Shown: positions 18,087-28,182 of the stretch, in pieces
Position numbering within the stretch: the first letter of the stretch is position 1
Layout: the number at the start of each line of letters is the position of its first letter
Origin: Rhodopseudomonas palustris
GTDB lineage: Bacteria > Pseudomonadota > Alphaproteobacteria > Rhizobiales > Xanthobacteraceae
Assembly (NCBI RefSeq): GCF_003226555.1
Contig: NZ_QKQS01000023.1
Coordinates: 563,263-627,262, forward strand
Length of the DNA stretch: 64,000 nucleotides
Direction: 5' to 3'
Made by a program: the position numbers and the translations under genes
Notes under the pieces: generated by a model
What the model was told of the DNA's origin: nothing
Seen by the model: the letters and a program-made list of their open reading frames with translations, nothing else
Database searches by the model: none

Positions 18087-19145
18087 CTAACCGATCTGAC
18101 CGCTCGTCACGCGCGGGGTGAAGTCGGGCACGCCGATCTCGTCTTTGCGGTGGCAGGCGACATAGTGTTCGTGGCCGGCGGCGTCGAGGAACGGCAACAC
18201 CTCGCGGCAGCGTGCCTCGGCGAACGGGCAGCGCTGGGCGAACCGGCAGCCGGGCGGCGGATCGACCGGCGACGGCGGCTCGCCCTTGACCAGATACTTC
18301 GCCTTCAACTCGTCGCGGAGCGGACCGGGCGGCACCGCAGCCGACACTAGCGACCATGTGTAGGGATGGCGCGGCGCGGTGAACAGCGCCGAGGCCGGCG
18401 CCTGCTCGGCTATCTTGCCGAGATACATCACGGCGATCTCGTCGCAGAACTGCTGGATGACGCCGAGATCGTGCGAGATGAAGATGTAAGTGAGGCCGCG
18501 CTCGCGCTGCAGCTTCTTCAAGAGGTTGAGAATCTGCGCCTGGATCGCGACGTCGAGCGCCGAGACCGCCTCGTCGCAGACGATCAGCTCGGGTTCCGGC
18601 GCCAGCGCGCGGGCGATACACAGCCGCTGACGCTGACCGCCTGAGAACTGATGCGGAAACAGATCGGCAGCCTCGGGCGGAAGGCCGACCTCGGCGAGCA
18701 GCTTGCGCACCCGCGCGTCGCGCTCGCTGCGGCTGCCGATCTCGAGCAGATCGAGCGGCTCGCGGATCTGGTCCCCGGCGCGGCGTCGCGGATCGAGCGC
18801 CGAAAACGGATCCTGAAACACGATCTGCAGATGCTTGCGCGCCTTGCGCAGCGGCTCGCCGGTCAGCGGCATGATGTCTTCGCCGCGGAACACCACCTGG
18901 CCCGAGGTCGCCTGCACCAGCCGCATGATCGCCTGCGCGGTGGTGGACTTGCCCGAGCCGCTTTCGCCGACGATGCCGAACGTGGTGCCGCGCTTGACGC
19001 GGAAGCTGACTCCGTCCACCGCGTGGACGAAGGACGGCTTGTCCCATGGACGCTTGCGGCCGGTGCGGAAGTGCACCACGAGGTCGTTGACGTCGAGCAG
19101 ATACGGGTCGCCGTCGGCCGGGCGAATGTCTTCGTGGATCATCAT
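18087..19145 (-). CDS. Peptide ABC transporter ATP-binding protein (DppF/OppF type)
   Basis: One of two ATPases that power the peptide importer encoded by this operon, on the cytoplasmic face. 352 residues. Walker A GESGSGKST, Q-loop QIVFQDPFSALDPR, signature FSGGQRQR, Walker B ELIVCDEAVSALD. The C-terminal oligopeptide-transporter extension carries the conserved cysteines (CRFAQRCPFAEARC). The start overlaps the stop of the DppD-type gene (ATGA). Last gene of the operon. Confidence 0.93.
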   Translation of the reverse strand: MMIHEDIRPADGDPYLLDVNDLVVHFRTGRKRPWDKPSFVHAVDGVSFRVKRGTTFGIVGESGSGKSTTAQAIMRLVQATSGQVVFRGEDIMPLTGEPLRKARKHLQIVFQDPFSALDPRRRAGDQIREPLDLLEIGSRSERDARVRKLLAEVGLPPEAADLFPHQFSGGQRQRLCIARALAPEPELIVCDEAVSALDVAIQAQILNLLKKLQRERGLTYIFISHDLGVIQQFCDEIAVMYLGKIAEQAPASALFTAPRHPYTWSLVSAAVPPGPLRDELKAKYLVKGEPPSPVDPPPGCRFAQRCPFAEARCREVLPFLDAAGHEHYVACHRKDEIGVPDFTPRVTSGQIG

Positions 19146-20140
19146 GCGGCGATCTCCGCGGCGCGCCAGCACGACACCGCATGTCCGGCTTCGATATTTC
19201 CAAGCGGCGGCTGCGGCTTCGACCGGCACAATTCCGAAGCATTGGCGCAGCGCGCCAGAAATGCGCAGTCCGGCCCGCGATTGCCCAGCCCCGGCACCAT
19301 GCCGGGAATTTCGCCGAGATCGATCCATTCGGCCGGCTTGGCGACACCGACGGCGAGATGCGGAACGCAGCCGAGCAGACCGCGCGTGTAAGGATGGCGC
19401 GGAGTGGCGGCGATCTGGTGCGCCGGTCCGGTCTCGATGCAGCGGCCGGCATACAGCACCGCGATATCGTCGGCGAGCTCGGCAACCGCCCCGAGATCAT
19501 GAGTGATCAGCACGATCGCGGTCTCGGTCTCGTCCTGAAGCTGGGCGAGCAGATCGAAGATCTGCGCCTGCACGGTAACGTCGAGCGCGGTGGTCGGTTC
19601 GTCGGCGATCAACAGTTTCGGCCGGCAGGCCAGCGCCATAGCGATCATCACCCGCTGCCGCATGCCGCCGGACATCTGATGCGGATACGCCTTGGCGCGC
19701 TGTTCGGCGGCCGGGATCTGCACCGCCTTGAGGAACTGCACCGCCTGCTCGGCGGCGTCCTTGCGGCTGAGCCGGCGGTGATAATACAGCACCTCGGCGA
19801 TTTGATCGCCGACGGTGTAGAGCGGGTTCAGCGCCGTCATCGGCTCCTGAAACACCATCGACACCGCGTCGCCCCGCAGCGCACGCATCCGCTTCGGCCG
19901 CGCGGTCAGCAGATCCTCGCCGTCGAGCAGGATACGGCCGCCGGTGATGACGAAGCCTTCCGGCAGCAACCGCATGATCGCCAGCGCGGTCATGCTCTTG
20001 CCGCAGCCGGATTCGCCGACCAGCGCGATGGTGCGCCCCTTGTCGACGGTGAATGACAGGTTCTCCAGCACCGGCACCAGATCGCCGTCGCGATTGGTCA
20101 TGCTGACGCTGAGATTTTCGACCGAAAGCACCGGCGTCAT
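19142..20140 (-). CDS. Peptide ABC transporter ATP-binding protein (DppD/OppD type)
   Basis: Second ATPase of the peptide importer, 332 residues. Walker [11 protein letters not shown]-loop [19 protein letters not shown], signature MSGGMRQR, Walker [15 protein letters not shown]. The C-terminal extension has the [13 protein letters not shown] loop and a Cys cluster ([14 protein letters not shown]). GGAGG lies just before the ATG. It sits 3 bases after the DppC-type gene. Confidence 0.93.
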   Translation of the reverse strand: MTPVLSVENLSVSMTNRDGDLVPVLENLSFTVDKGRTIALVGESGCGKSMTALAIMRLLPEGFVITGGRILLDGEDLLTARPKRMRALRGDAVSMVFQEPMTALNPLYTVGDQIAEVLYYHRRLSRKDAAEQAVQFLKAVQIPAAEQRAKAYPHQMSGGMRQRVMIAMALACRPKLLIADEPTTALDVTVQAQIFDLLAQLQDETETAIVLITHDLGAVAELADDIAVLYAGRCIETGPAHQIAATPRHPYTRGLLGCVPHLAVGVAKPAEWIDLGEIPGMVPGLGNRGPDCAFLARCANASELCRSKPQPPLGNIEAGHAVSCWRAAEIAA

Positions 20141-20143
20141 GAT

Positions 20144-21052
20144 TTACCTCCGTCGCAGCCGCGGATTGACCGCATCGTTGACGCCGTCGCCGACCAGGCT
20201 GACCGCGAGCACCGCCAGGAAGATCGCGGCGCCCGGGAACGTCACCGCCCACCATGCGTCGAGCACGTAGTTGCGGTTCTGGCCGATCATCAGGCCCCAG
20301 CTCATGGTGTTGGGATCGCCGAGGCCGAGGAAGCTGAGACCGCCCTCGAACAGGATCGCGGTACCGATCGCCAGGGTCGCCGACACGATGATCGGCGGCA
20401 GCGCATTCGGCAGCACCACCCGCAGGATCAGATGCAGATTGCCGGCACCGGCGGCGCGCGAGGCCTTGATGAAATCGAGATCCCGCAGCCGCATGAACTC
20501 GGCGCGCGTCAGCCGCGCTGCCGACGGCCAGCTCACCGCGCCGATCGCCAGCGTAATGGTCGACAGTTTCGGACCAAACAGGGTCACCAGCACCATCGCG
20601 AACAACAGCGGCGGCAGTACCTGAAAGAATTCGGAGATCTTGACCAGGAGGGAATCGACCCAGCCGCCGAAGAAACCGGCGAGCGCGCCGACCGTGACGC
20701 CGATCAGGATCGTGATCAGCGCTGCCACCGCCCCCACGGTGAGCGTCGCCCGGCCGCCATAGATCAGGCCGGCCAGCACGTCGCGGCCGAGGTAATCCGT
20801 TCCGAACAGCGCATCTGCATCCGGCGGCGCGAACGGCATTCCGACGATGTCGAGCGGATCGACCGGATGCAGCCACGGGCCGAACGCGGTGCCTGCGAGC
20901 AGCACCAGCAGCAGGATCGCGCCGGCGACGCCGGACGGGCTCTTCATGAACTGGCGCAGCGCGGCCCGGGCCGGCGAGACCGCCTTCGGAACCTTGGTGG
21001 CGCTGGGAACGGGCTTCTGTGCCATCGCGAGCGAGGACTCCATCGTGCTCAT
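20144..21052 (-). CDS. Peptide ABC transporter permease (DppC type)
   Basis: Inner-membrane permease of the importer, 302 residues from ATG 21052, which overlaps the DppB-type stop (ATGA). It has the OppC N-terminal segment (ALRQFMKSPSGVAGAILLLV), then LFGTDYLGRDVLAGLIYGGR, the typical OppC signature. The EAA loop reads IKASRAAGAGNLHLILRVVLP. It ends in the last TM pair around SFLGLGDPNTMSWG. Confidence 0.93.
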   Translation of the reverse strand: MSTMESSLAMAQKPVPSATKVPKAVSPARAALRQFMKSPSGVAGAILLLVLLAGTAFGPWLHPVDPLDIVGMPFAPPDADALFGTDYLGRDVLAGLIYGGRATLTVGAVAALITILIGVTVGALAGFFGGWVDSLLVKISEFFQVLPPLLFAMVLVTLFGPKLSTITLAIGAVSWPSAARLTRAEFMRLRDLDFIKASRAAGAGNLHLILRVVLPNALPPIIVSATLAIGTAILFEGGLSFLGLGDPNTMSWGLMIGQNRNYVLDAWWAVTFPGAAIFLAVLAVSLVGDGVNDAVNPRLRRR

Positions 21053-22029
21053 CGGGCACCTGCGCGGATACGGGGGTCGATCAGGCGGTACACCAGGTCG
21101 GTGAGAATATTGGCCGCGATCACCATCACGGCGGAGAAGAACAGCACACCCATCAGGGTCGGGTAATCGCGGCGCAGGATCGAGTCGAACACCAGACGTC
21201 CCATGCCCGGCCAGGAATAGACCGTCTCCACTAGCACAGCGCCGGCGAACAGATTGCCGAATTGCAGGCCGACCACGGTGACGATCGGAATCAGCGTGTT
21301 GCGCAGCGCATGCTTGACCAGGACCACCCGCTCCGGCAGCCCCTTGGCGTGGGCGGTGCGGATGTAGTCGGCCGACAACACGTCGATCATGTTGACGCGC
21401 GCCAGCCGCGAATACTGCGCGACGAACACCAGCCCCAAGGTGATCGACGGCAGCACCAGATGCTTGGCGACATCCGCCACATAGGCAAATCCGGCTTTCG
21501 GATTGACCACATCGGTCATGCCGTTGACCGGCAGGATCGGCCACACCGACCCGAACAGCAGCAGCAGCAGCAGACCGGTCCAGAAGATCGGCGCCGCGTG
21601 GCCGGCGAGCGCCAGCACGGTGACGCCGTGGCTGAGCAGGCCGTTCGGCCGCCGTGCGCTGATCACACCCAGCACCGTGCCGATCAGCACGGCCACCACC
21701 AGCGACGCCGCAGCGAGATAAAGCGTCGCCGGTAGCCGCTGCAGGATCAGGCCGAGCACCGGCTGGTTGAAGTAATAGGAATAGCCGAAGTCGCCGTGCG
21801 CCACCTTGCCGAGATAGGTGAATAATTGCTCGAGCAGACTATGGTCGAGGCCGTACTTCGCCCGCAGCGCCGCGATCACCTCGGGCGACGCCCCACCCAT
21901 CTCGCCGGCGATCACCTGCACCGGGTCGCCCGGTGCAAGATGGATCAGGCAGAAGTTCATCACCAGCACCGCCAGCAGCAGCGCGACGGCGTTGGCGAGT
22001 TTTCCGAACAGATGGGTGAGGAGAGCCAT
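21049..22029 (-). CDS. Peptide ABC transporter permease (DppB type)
   Basis: Inner-membrane permease partner of DppC, 326 residues from ATG 22029. It shows the DppB hallmarks: CLIHLAPGDPV after TM1, a long TM2-TM5 core, and the EAA loop YIRTAHAKGLPERVVLVKHA. It ends VYRLIDPRIR. It follows the binding-protein gene by 28 bases in the same operon. Confidence 0.93.
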   Translation of the reverse strand: MALLTHLFGKLANAVALLLAVLVMNFCLIHLAPGDPVQVIAGEMGGASPEVIAALRAKYGLDHSLLEQLFTYLGKVAHGDFGYSYYFNQPVLGLILQRLPATLYLAAASLVVAVLIGTVLGVISARRPNGLLSHGVTVLALAGHAAPIFWTGLLLLLLFGSVWPILPVNGMTDVVNPKAGFAYVADVAKHLVLPSITLGLVFVAQYSRLARVNMIDVLSADYIRTAHAKGLPERVVLVKHALRNTLIPIVTVVGLQFGNLFAGAVLVETVYSWPGMGRLVFDSILRRDYPTLMGVLFFSAVMVIAANILTDLVYRLIDPRIRAGAR

Positions 22030-22057
22030 TGATGCTTCGTCGATTGAGGGTGGCGGA

Positions 22058-23665
22058 TCAGTTCTTCGGCGGCGTGGCCCAGTGCAGCTCATCGAGCGGC
22101 GAGGCGACACCCCAGATCGTCGTCGGCAGGCTCGCAAGCCCCTTGGCGAACGCACTGTGGTAAGGCGTGGCGTTGATGTAGAAGATCGGCGCGTCTTGGA
22201 CGACGATCTTCTGGAACTCCGAATACAGCGCCTTGCGCTTCTCGGGCGAGGTTTCCTTGGCTGCCTGGCCGAGGATTTCATCGATCTTCGGATTGGAATA
22301 CTGCTGGGTGTTCGACCAGATGATACCCTTGCGGATATTCGAGCTGAGGTAGGTGCGATCGACACCGATCACCGGATCGCCCCAGTTGAACACCGTGTCC
22401 ATCGTCAGGTCGAAGTCGAAATTGGCGACGCGCTGGGCCCAGGTCGGGAAGTCGGGCGCGGCGCGGACTTCCAGATTGATGCCGACCCGCTTCAAGGCCG
22501 AACGCAGATATTCGGCGACGTTGCGCTGCTGCTCGTCGTTGCCAGGGATGTAGTCGATCGTCAGCGAGGTGCGGACGCCGTTGCCGTCCGGCTTTAGCCC
22601 GGCCTCGTCGAGCAGCTTGTTGGCCTTGGCGACGTCGAACTTGTACTGCTCGACGGCCTTCTCCTCCAGCGGCGAGCCCGGCGCGATCGGACCGGTCGAC
22701 GGCATCGCCTTGCCGCCCATCAGCTTCTTGACGATGAAGTCGCGATTGGCCGCGTAGGCGATCGCCTGACGGACGCGGGCGTCGTCGAGCGGCTTCTTCT
22801 TGGTGTTGAAGGCGAGCCAGTTCAGTGCGCCGATGCCGGCGAATCCCTTGTCGGTCACGACGACATTGGGCGCCTTCTCCAGCCGCTCGATGTCACGAAC
22901 GCCGGTGAAGTACGGGACCACATGAACGTCGCCGCGCTCGGCCGACACCATCAGCGCATTCGGATCCGAGATCAGCCGCACTACGATCTTGTCGAGCTTG
23001 GGCCGGCCCGGGATGAAAAACTTGTCGAATTTCTCCAGCGTGTAGTAGTCGCCCTGCTTGTAGTCGGTGAGCTTGTAGGGGCCGGAGCCGATCGGCTTCA
23101 GGTTTGCCGGATGCGATTTGATGTCCTGGCCGTCGCCATAGACGTGCTTGGGCAGGATCGGCATCAGCGCCGGCGACATCGCCAGCAGCAGCGCCGGATG
23201 CGGATGCGCCAGCTTGATCACCGCGGTGTGCGGGTCGGGCGTATCGACGCTCTCGACCGCGGCCAGCATCGTCTTGAACGGATGGTTGGCCTTGATCGTC
23301 ATGATCGAGAACGCGACGTCCTCCGACGTCACCGGTTTGCCATCGTGGAAGGTGGCGTTTTTGACCAGCTTCAACGTCACCGTCAGGCCGTCCTTCGACA
23401 CCTCCCACGATTCGGCCAGATACGGCTGCGGATTCCAATTGTCGTCGTAGCGGAGCGGGCTGGCGAAGATCTGAGTGCTCGGCAACGCGGTGGCGATGCC
23501 GGACTGGACCGCGCCGTTGAAATGCCGCGGCACCTGGGTCGAACCGATCACCAGAGTGCCGCCGGCACCGCCTTCCGCAGCTCGCGCAGTGAATTCGAAC
23601 GGCAGACCGATCAGGGCCGCTCCGCCGATGGCTCCGGCGAGGAAGGATCGCTTGGTCAACTTCAT
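22058..23665 (-). CDS. Peptide ABC transporter substrate-binding protein (SBP_bac_5 family)
   Basis: Periplasmic binding protein of about 535 residues from ATG 23665. The N-terminus MKLTKRSFLAGAIGG is a Sec/Tat-like signal. Family landmarks: LAESWEVSKDGLTVTLKLV, FHDGKPVTSEDVAFSI, PIGSGPYKLTDY and VRQAIAYAANRD. The gene order ending in two permeases and two ATPases fits a Dpp/Opp importer. The ligand could be a peptide, nickel or another amide, since the family is broad. It is 91 bases downstream of the CobW-type gene. Confidence 0.92.
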   Translation of the reverse strand: MKLTKRSFLAGAIGGAALIGLPFEFTARAAEGGAGGTLVIGSTQVPRHFNGAVQSGIATALPSTQIFASPLRYDDNWNPQPYLAESWEVSKDGLTVTLKLVKNATFHDGKPVTSEDVAFSIMTIKANHPFKTMLAAVESVDTPDPHTAVIKLAHPHPALLLAMSPALMPILPKHVYGDGQDIKSHPANLKPIGSGPYKLTDYKQGDYYTLEKFDKFFIPGRPKLDKIVVRLISDPNALMVSAERGDVHVVPYFTGVRDIERLEKAPNVVVTDKGFAGIGALNWLAFNTKKKPLDDARVRQAIAYAANRDFIVKKLMGGKAMPSTGPIAPGSPLEEKAVEQYKFDVAKANKLLDEAGLKPDGNGVRTSLTIDYIPGNDEQQRNVAEYLRSALKRVGINLEVRAAPDFPTWAQRVANFDFDLTMDTVFNWGDPVIGVDRTYLSSNIRKGIIWSNTQQYSNPKIDEILGQAAKETSPEKRKALYSEFQKIVVQDAPIFYINATPYHSAFAKGLASLPTTIWGVASPLDELHWATPPKN

Positions 23666-23756
23666 GGTCGGGACTCCGCTGTCGAGAGGCATGGATGGCG
23701 CAAGGAAACCGAAGCGAGACGGCCGCGGTCAGGTTCGAACGAATGGGCCGCCGCTG

Positions 23757-24713
23757 TCACGACGTCGCCCCGGCACACGCGAGCGCGCGATCGAGAATGG
23801 CATCGAGCTCGGCCGGCGACGGCAGGTCGGCGGTGCCGACTCCGACCAGAACGATTCCCGGCTCTGCGGGCTCGGCATCGGCGGTCGACAAGCTCCAGAC
23901 GCTTTCGACCATCTGGAATACTTTCGCGTCGTCTTCGCCGGCGAGGCGGCAGGAGCCTTTCAGCCGCAACAGTTGCGGCGGCAGCTTGTCGACTGCGCAA
24001 GCCAGCCGGTTACGATCGAACCGGCCGGCGCGGCGATACGCCCAGCTCTTGAAGGTGGCGCCGTGATCGAGCGCCGGCGCCTCGACAGCATCGGCCCGGA
24101 AGCCGTTAGCCGCCGCGGCCGTTTGCAGCACCGCCAGCGTCGGCATCGCGCCTTGCGCGGTTTCGACGATACGAACATCCGGGCGCAGACTGCGCACCGC
24201 GGCCCGCGCCACTGTCAGAGCCTCGGAATCGACCAGATCGGTCTTGTTCAGCAGCACGACATCGCAGCGCTCGAACTGGCCGCGGACGGTGTCGCCGACC
24301 TTGGAATCGTCGATCAGTTGCGCGATCCGGCTGGCATCGGCCAGCACGATCACTTGATCGAGACGCAACGTCGGTTCGATCAGCGCGATCTCGGCGATCT
24401 TCCACGGATCGCCGACGCCGGAGGCTTCGATCACGATCCGCTCGAACGGCACGGCGGCGTCGAGCACCTTGCACATCGTCTCGATGAAGCTGGTCCCGAT
24501 GCTGCAGCAGATGCAGCCGTTGGTCAGCGTCATCGTGGTGCCGTCGTGGCTCTGGATCAGAGTCGCGTCGACATTGACCTCACCGAAATCATTGACCAGC
24601 ACCGCGGTGCGAGGACCGCCGCTACGCAGCAGATGATTGACGAAGGTGGTTTTACCCGCGCCCAGGAAGCCGCCGATCACCGTGACTGAAATGGTCGCGG
24701 ATGCTGCCGTCAT
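23757..24713 (-). CDS. CobW/COG0523-family GTPase, putative metallochaperone
   Basis: Cytoplasmic GTPase of the G3E family, 318 residues. P-loop GGFLGAGKTT, switch segment VNDFGEVNVD, the metal-binding NGCICCSIG, EASGVGDPW, and the base-recognition NKTDLV. Such proteins deliver Zn, Co or other metals to client enzymes. The start overlaps the amidohydrolase stop (ATGA), so that metal-dependent enzyme is the obvious candidate client. This partnership is inferred from coupling only. Confidence 0.9.
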   Translation of the reverse strand: MTAASATISVTVIGGFLGAGKTTFVNHLLRSGGPRTAVLVNDFGEVNVDATLIQSHDGTTMTLTNGCICCSIGTSFIETMCKVLDAAVPFERIVIEASGVGDPWKIAEIALIEPTLRLDQVIVLADASRIAQLIDDSKVGDTVRGQFERCDVVLLNKTDLVDSEALTVARAAVRSLRPDVRIVETAQGAMPTLAVLQTAAAANGFRADAVEAPALDHGATFKSWAYRRAGRFDRNRLACAVDKLPPQLLRLKGSCRLAGEDDAKVFQMVESVWSLSTADAEPAEPGIVLVGVGTADLPSPAELDAILDRALACAGATS

Positions 24714-26353
24714 GCGCGGGGCGCCTCCAGGATCATACCGCCGACCACGGTGCCCCAGATAGCGACGTCCTTCAACCGCTCGGCCGGCATGGCAAGCGGA
24801 TCTTCGTCGAGCACGACGAAATCGGCGTACTTGCCGGTCTCGATACTACCGACCAGATGATCCATCTTCAAAGTATAGGCGGCGCCGATCGTGATTGCAG
24901 CAAGCGCCTGCTCGATGGTGAGCGCTTCGGTATCCCGACCCAGCACCCGGCCGCTCGACGAGACACGATTGACCGCACACCACGCGGTGAACAGCGGCGC
25001 CAGCGGACTCACGGGCGCGTCGGAATGAATCGCAAACGGCACCCCGATCCGCTGCGCAGTTCCGGTCGCGTCGAGCCGCGCGGCCCGCTCCGGCCCCATC
25101 GTCAGCTCGTAGTGGGCATCACCCCAGTAGTACAAATGATTGGCGAACAGATTGGCGCAGACGCCGAGGCTCTTCATCCGGCGGAACTGCGCGGCGCTGG
25201 CCATCTGGCAATGCTGAAGGGTGTGACGATGATCAGGCCGCGGCGCCGCGACCTGCGCGGCCTCGATCGCATCGAGCGCAACCTCGGTCGCCTCGTCGCC
25301 GTTGGTATGAATGTGAAGTTGCACACCGGCGCGGTGATAGGCCTCAACCAGCCGCGGCAATTCTTCGGGCGCGATGTACCACAGCCCATTGGGAGCGCCG
25401 TTGTGATAGCCGGGCCAGCGCAGCCGCGCGGTGAAGCCCTGGATCGAACCATCGACCACCAGCTTGACGATACCGTAATGCAACTTGTCGCCGGCATGGC
25501 CGCGCAAGATCTCGAGTTTCGCGATGGCCTGCTCCGGCGTGTGCGACACCGCGGCCAGCGCCGGCACCAGACGAACGCCGAAGTCAGCGGCGCTGGTCAC
25601 GCTACGATAGACCTCGATGGTCGGATCCGCGAGGTCATTGTGCAGATCGGTGATCGTGGTGACGCCCTGCACACAGGACGACGCGGCATAACGCCGAACG
25701 TCTTCCTCGGTGATGGTCCCGGCGAGCGGATTGTGGCCGAGCGCGCGAAACAGCCGCATCCGCGCCGGGATACCCTGCAGCTCCCCGCTGGCCAGCCCGT
25801 CGGCCCCCGCGACGACGCCGGAGATGTCGGTCGCATGCAGCAGATCGGCGAGTTCGAGCGTCGCGGTGTTGACGTTGTTGATATGGAACGAGGCGTGGAC
25901 CACCAGGACAGGACGCTTGGTCGATACCCGGTCGAGATCCTGCCGGGTCAGCATCTTGCCGCCGATGTGCAGCGGATCGAAGCCCCAAGCATGCAGCGGC
26001 GAGCCATCGTCCGGCAGCTCGGCCTCGGCCCGCTGCAGCCGCGCGACGATCGCTTCGATGTCCGGCACCCCGGCCACCACCTTGCCCTCGGGCGACCGCC
26101 GATCGAATGCGCCGACATAGGGCTGCTTCCACATCAGCCCCTCCATGATGTGGCTATGGCCCTCGACGAAGCCCGGCATCAGCACTTTGTCGGCGAAGCG
26201 TGTATCGAGCCGGGCACCGCTCACCATCAGTTCGTCGGCGCTACCCGTCGCAACGATCCGACCATCTCGCACCGCAACATGCGTCGCGCTCGGCCGCGAC
26301 GGGTTCATGGTGATAATCTTGAGAGCGGAATAAACGACCGTTTCAGACGTCAC
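24710..26353 (-). CDS. Metal-dependent amidohydrolase (YtcJ/Amidohydrolase_3 type)
   Basis: 547 residues from GTG 26353 (GGAG seven bases upstream); the frame is open to 26464, but that N-terminus is low complexity. It has the TIM-barrel amidohydrolase layout: MPGFVEGHSH (metal-binding HxH), a long insertion typical of YtcJ, HIHTNGDEA, TLQHCQM, and the catalytic Asp in IHSDAPVSP. It ends IETGKYADFVVLDEDP. Likely substrates are amides, cyclic ureas or N-acyl compounds. No signal peptide. First gene of the operon with the CobW GTPase and peptide transporter, and divergent from a MocR regulator. Confidence 0.9.
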   Translation of the reverse strand: MTSETVVYSALKIITMNPSRPSATHVAVRDGRIVATGSADELMVSGARLDTRFADKVLMPGFVEGHSHIMEGLMWKQPYVGAFDRRSPEGKVVAGVPDIEAIVARLQRAEAELPDDGSPLHAWGFDPLHIGGKMLTRQDLDRVSTKRPVLVVHASFHINNVNTATLELADLLHATDISGVVAGADGLASGELQGIPARMRLFRALGHNPLAGTITEEDVRRYAASSCVQGVTTITDLHNDLADPTIEVYRSVTSAADFGVRLVPALAAVSHTPEQAIAKLEILRGHAGDKLHYGIVKLVVDGSIQGFTARLRWPGYHNGAPNGLWYIAPEELPRLVEAYHRAGVQLHIHTNGDEATEVALDAIEAAQVAAPRPDHRHTLQHCQMASAAQFRRMKSLGVCANLFANHLYYWGDAHYELTMGPERAARLDATGTAQRIGVPFAIHSDAPVSPLAPLFTAWCAVNRVSSSGRVLGRDTEALTIEQALAAITIGAAYTLKMDHLVGSIETGKYADFVVLDEDPLAMPAERLKDVAIWGTVVGGMILEAPRA

Positions 26354-26591
26354 GCTTAGTCTCCAGGATTGCGACTGAGAGCGTGAAGCGATCGACCGAT
26401 CGGCACTAGCGCCAGATGCCACGCACGGATGGAGCCAGGGCCATGCGTCAGCCGCCGCCCCCAATGGCTCGGTTCTTGCCTCCCGTTTGTAAAGGCTTCA
26501 TTCTTCGGAATCGCAGCGGTTCCGGGTCGTCGCTCAGTGAGGGTATCGCGTCTTGGGAAAGCTAGCACAGCTCACATACCGGGAGTCCACG

Positions 26592-28148
26592 GTGGCACGC
26601 ACGCCTAACCGCGATGCAATTGCCTCATCAGATGCCGCCGCATTAGGCAAAGACGACCTGTTCTGGGGCGCGTTGTTTCATAGCCTCAATCGCGGTGGCT
26701 CCTTTCTGCAGTTGCAGATTCGCCAGATCATCGTCGCCGCGATCGAGGACGGCCGGTTGCCGCTCGGCATGAAGATGCCGTCCAGTCGCGACCTCGCCAC
26801 CGTGCTGAAAGTTTCGCGCAACACCGTGGTGATCGCCTACGAGCAACTCGTCGATCAGAATTTCTTGGTGTCGCGGCAACGCAGCGGTTATTTCGTCGCC
26901 GGTCTTCCCAAGAAGTTCGCCAACGATAAGGTTGCCAACGATCCAGCCGGCCTTGCCGAGATCACGAGCCGCGGCGACGAACACTGGGCCGACCGGTTCG
27001 CCGTCAAACCGTCGGCGCATCGCAACATCGTCAAACCGCTCGACTGGCAAACCCATCCCTATCCGTTCATCTTCGGCCAGTTCGACCCGAGCCTGTTTCC
27101 CACCAATGATTGGCGCGAAAGTGCGCGCGCCGCGCTCAGCGTACCCGAAATCAACAACTGGGCCCGAGACCTGATCGACGGCGACGATCCGGCGCTGATC
27201 GAGCAATTGCAGCTTCAAGTCCTTCCGCGCCGCGGCATCCATGCCCGGGCCGACGAGATCATGATGACGATCGGTGCCCAGCACGCGCTGTATCTGATCG
27301 CCACGCTGTTCATCAACGGAGCGACCAAGGTTGGCATCGAAGAGCCGGGCTATCCGGACGCCCGCAATATCTTCCGGATGCTGACGCCGAACGTGGTGCC
27401 ACTCGCCGTCGACTCGGAGGGGCTGGTGCCGGACGCCACGTTCCAGAGCTGCACGCTCGCCTACGTCACCGCCAGCCATCAGTGCCCCACCGCGGTGACG
27501 ATGCCGCTGCCGCGACGTTTGGAGCTGTTGAAGGCTGCCGCCGCCGGTGACGTGGTGGTGGTCGAGGACGATTACGAAGGCGAGCTGATGCCGGAATCGG
27601 CAACGCTGCCGCCGCTCAAGAGCCTCGATCGTGCCAGCAACGTGCTGTATGTCGGCAGCCTGTCGAAGGCGCTGGCGCCCGGCCTGCGGCTCGGCTACGT
27701 CGTCGCGCCCGCCCCGGTGATCCGCGAACTGCGCGCGCTGCGCCGGCTGATGCTGCGGCATCCGCCGCTCAACAATCAGCGGGTCGCCGCGCTGTTCATC
27801 GGCCTCGGCCATTATCGGGCGCATCTGTCCCAGGTCGGGCGCGTGCTGCTGGAGCGCGCGAAACTCCTCGACCAGCTGCTGCCGAAACACCTTCCGAGCT
27901 GCAGCTTCTCGCGCGGGCCGGGCTCGACCAATTTCTGGGTGACCTGCCCGACCTCGATCGACGCCACCGCGCTGGCTGAGGCGGCGCTCGAACAGGGCGT
28001 CGTCATCGAACCCGGCGCGGTGTTTTCGATGGACGAAACCGCGAGCCGGCACTGCTTCCGGCTCGGCTTCTCCTCGATCCGCACCGACCGCATCGAGGTC
28101 GGCATCGAGCGGCTCGGCAAGGTGCTGGCGCAGCAACTGAAAGCATAG
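26592..28148 (+). CDS. MocR/PdxR-family transcriptional regulator (GntR wHTH + aminotransferase fold)
   Basis: DNA-binding regulator of 518 residues from GTG 26592 (GGGAG six bases upstream). The N-terminal GntR-type winged helix reads LQLQIRQIIVAAIEDGRLPLG, then SSRDLATVLKVSRNTV. The rest is a fold-type I aminotransferase, with the PLP Lys in SLSKALAPGLRLGY. Such proteins sense PLP-bound amino compounds. It is divergently placed against the amidohydrolase-transporter operon and is its likely regulator. I could not define an operator in the 238-base gap. Confidence 0.9.
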   Translation: MARTPNRDAIASSDAAALGKDDLFWGALFHSLNRGGSFLQLQIRQIIVAAIEDGRLPLGMKMPSSRDLATVLKVSRNTVVIAYEQLVDQNFLVSRQRSGYFVAGLPKKFANDKVANDPAGLAEITSRGDEHWADRFAVKPSAHRNIVKPLDWQTHPYPFIFGQFDPSLFPTNDWRESARAALSVPEINNWARDLIDGDDPALIEQLQLQVLPRRGIHARADEIMMTIGAQHALYLIATLFINGATKVGIEEPGYPDARNIFRMLTPNVVPLAVDSEGLVPDATFQSCTLAYVTASHQCPTAVTMPLPRRLELLKAAAAGDVVVVEDDYEGELMPESATLPPLKSLDRASNVLYVGSLSKALAPGLRLGYVVAPAPVIRELRALRRLMLRHPPLNNQRVAALFIGLGHYRAHLSQVGRVLLERAKLLDQLLPKHLPSCSFSRGPGSTNFWVTCPTSIDATALAEAALEQGVVIEPGAVFSMDETASRHCFRLGFSSIRTDRIEVGIERLGKVLAQQLKA

Positions 28149-28182
28149 CGCCCAGCCGCCGCGGCTGGTCGCTGCAGCTCGA

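Noticed and set aside
28153-28169. CCAGCC/GGCTGG hairpin between the converging MocR and binding-protein genes
   Set aside because: Only six pairs and no T-tract; possible but too weak to call as a terminator.
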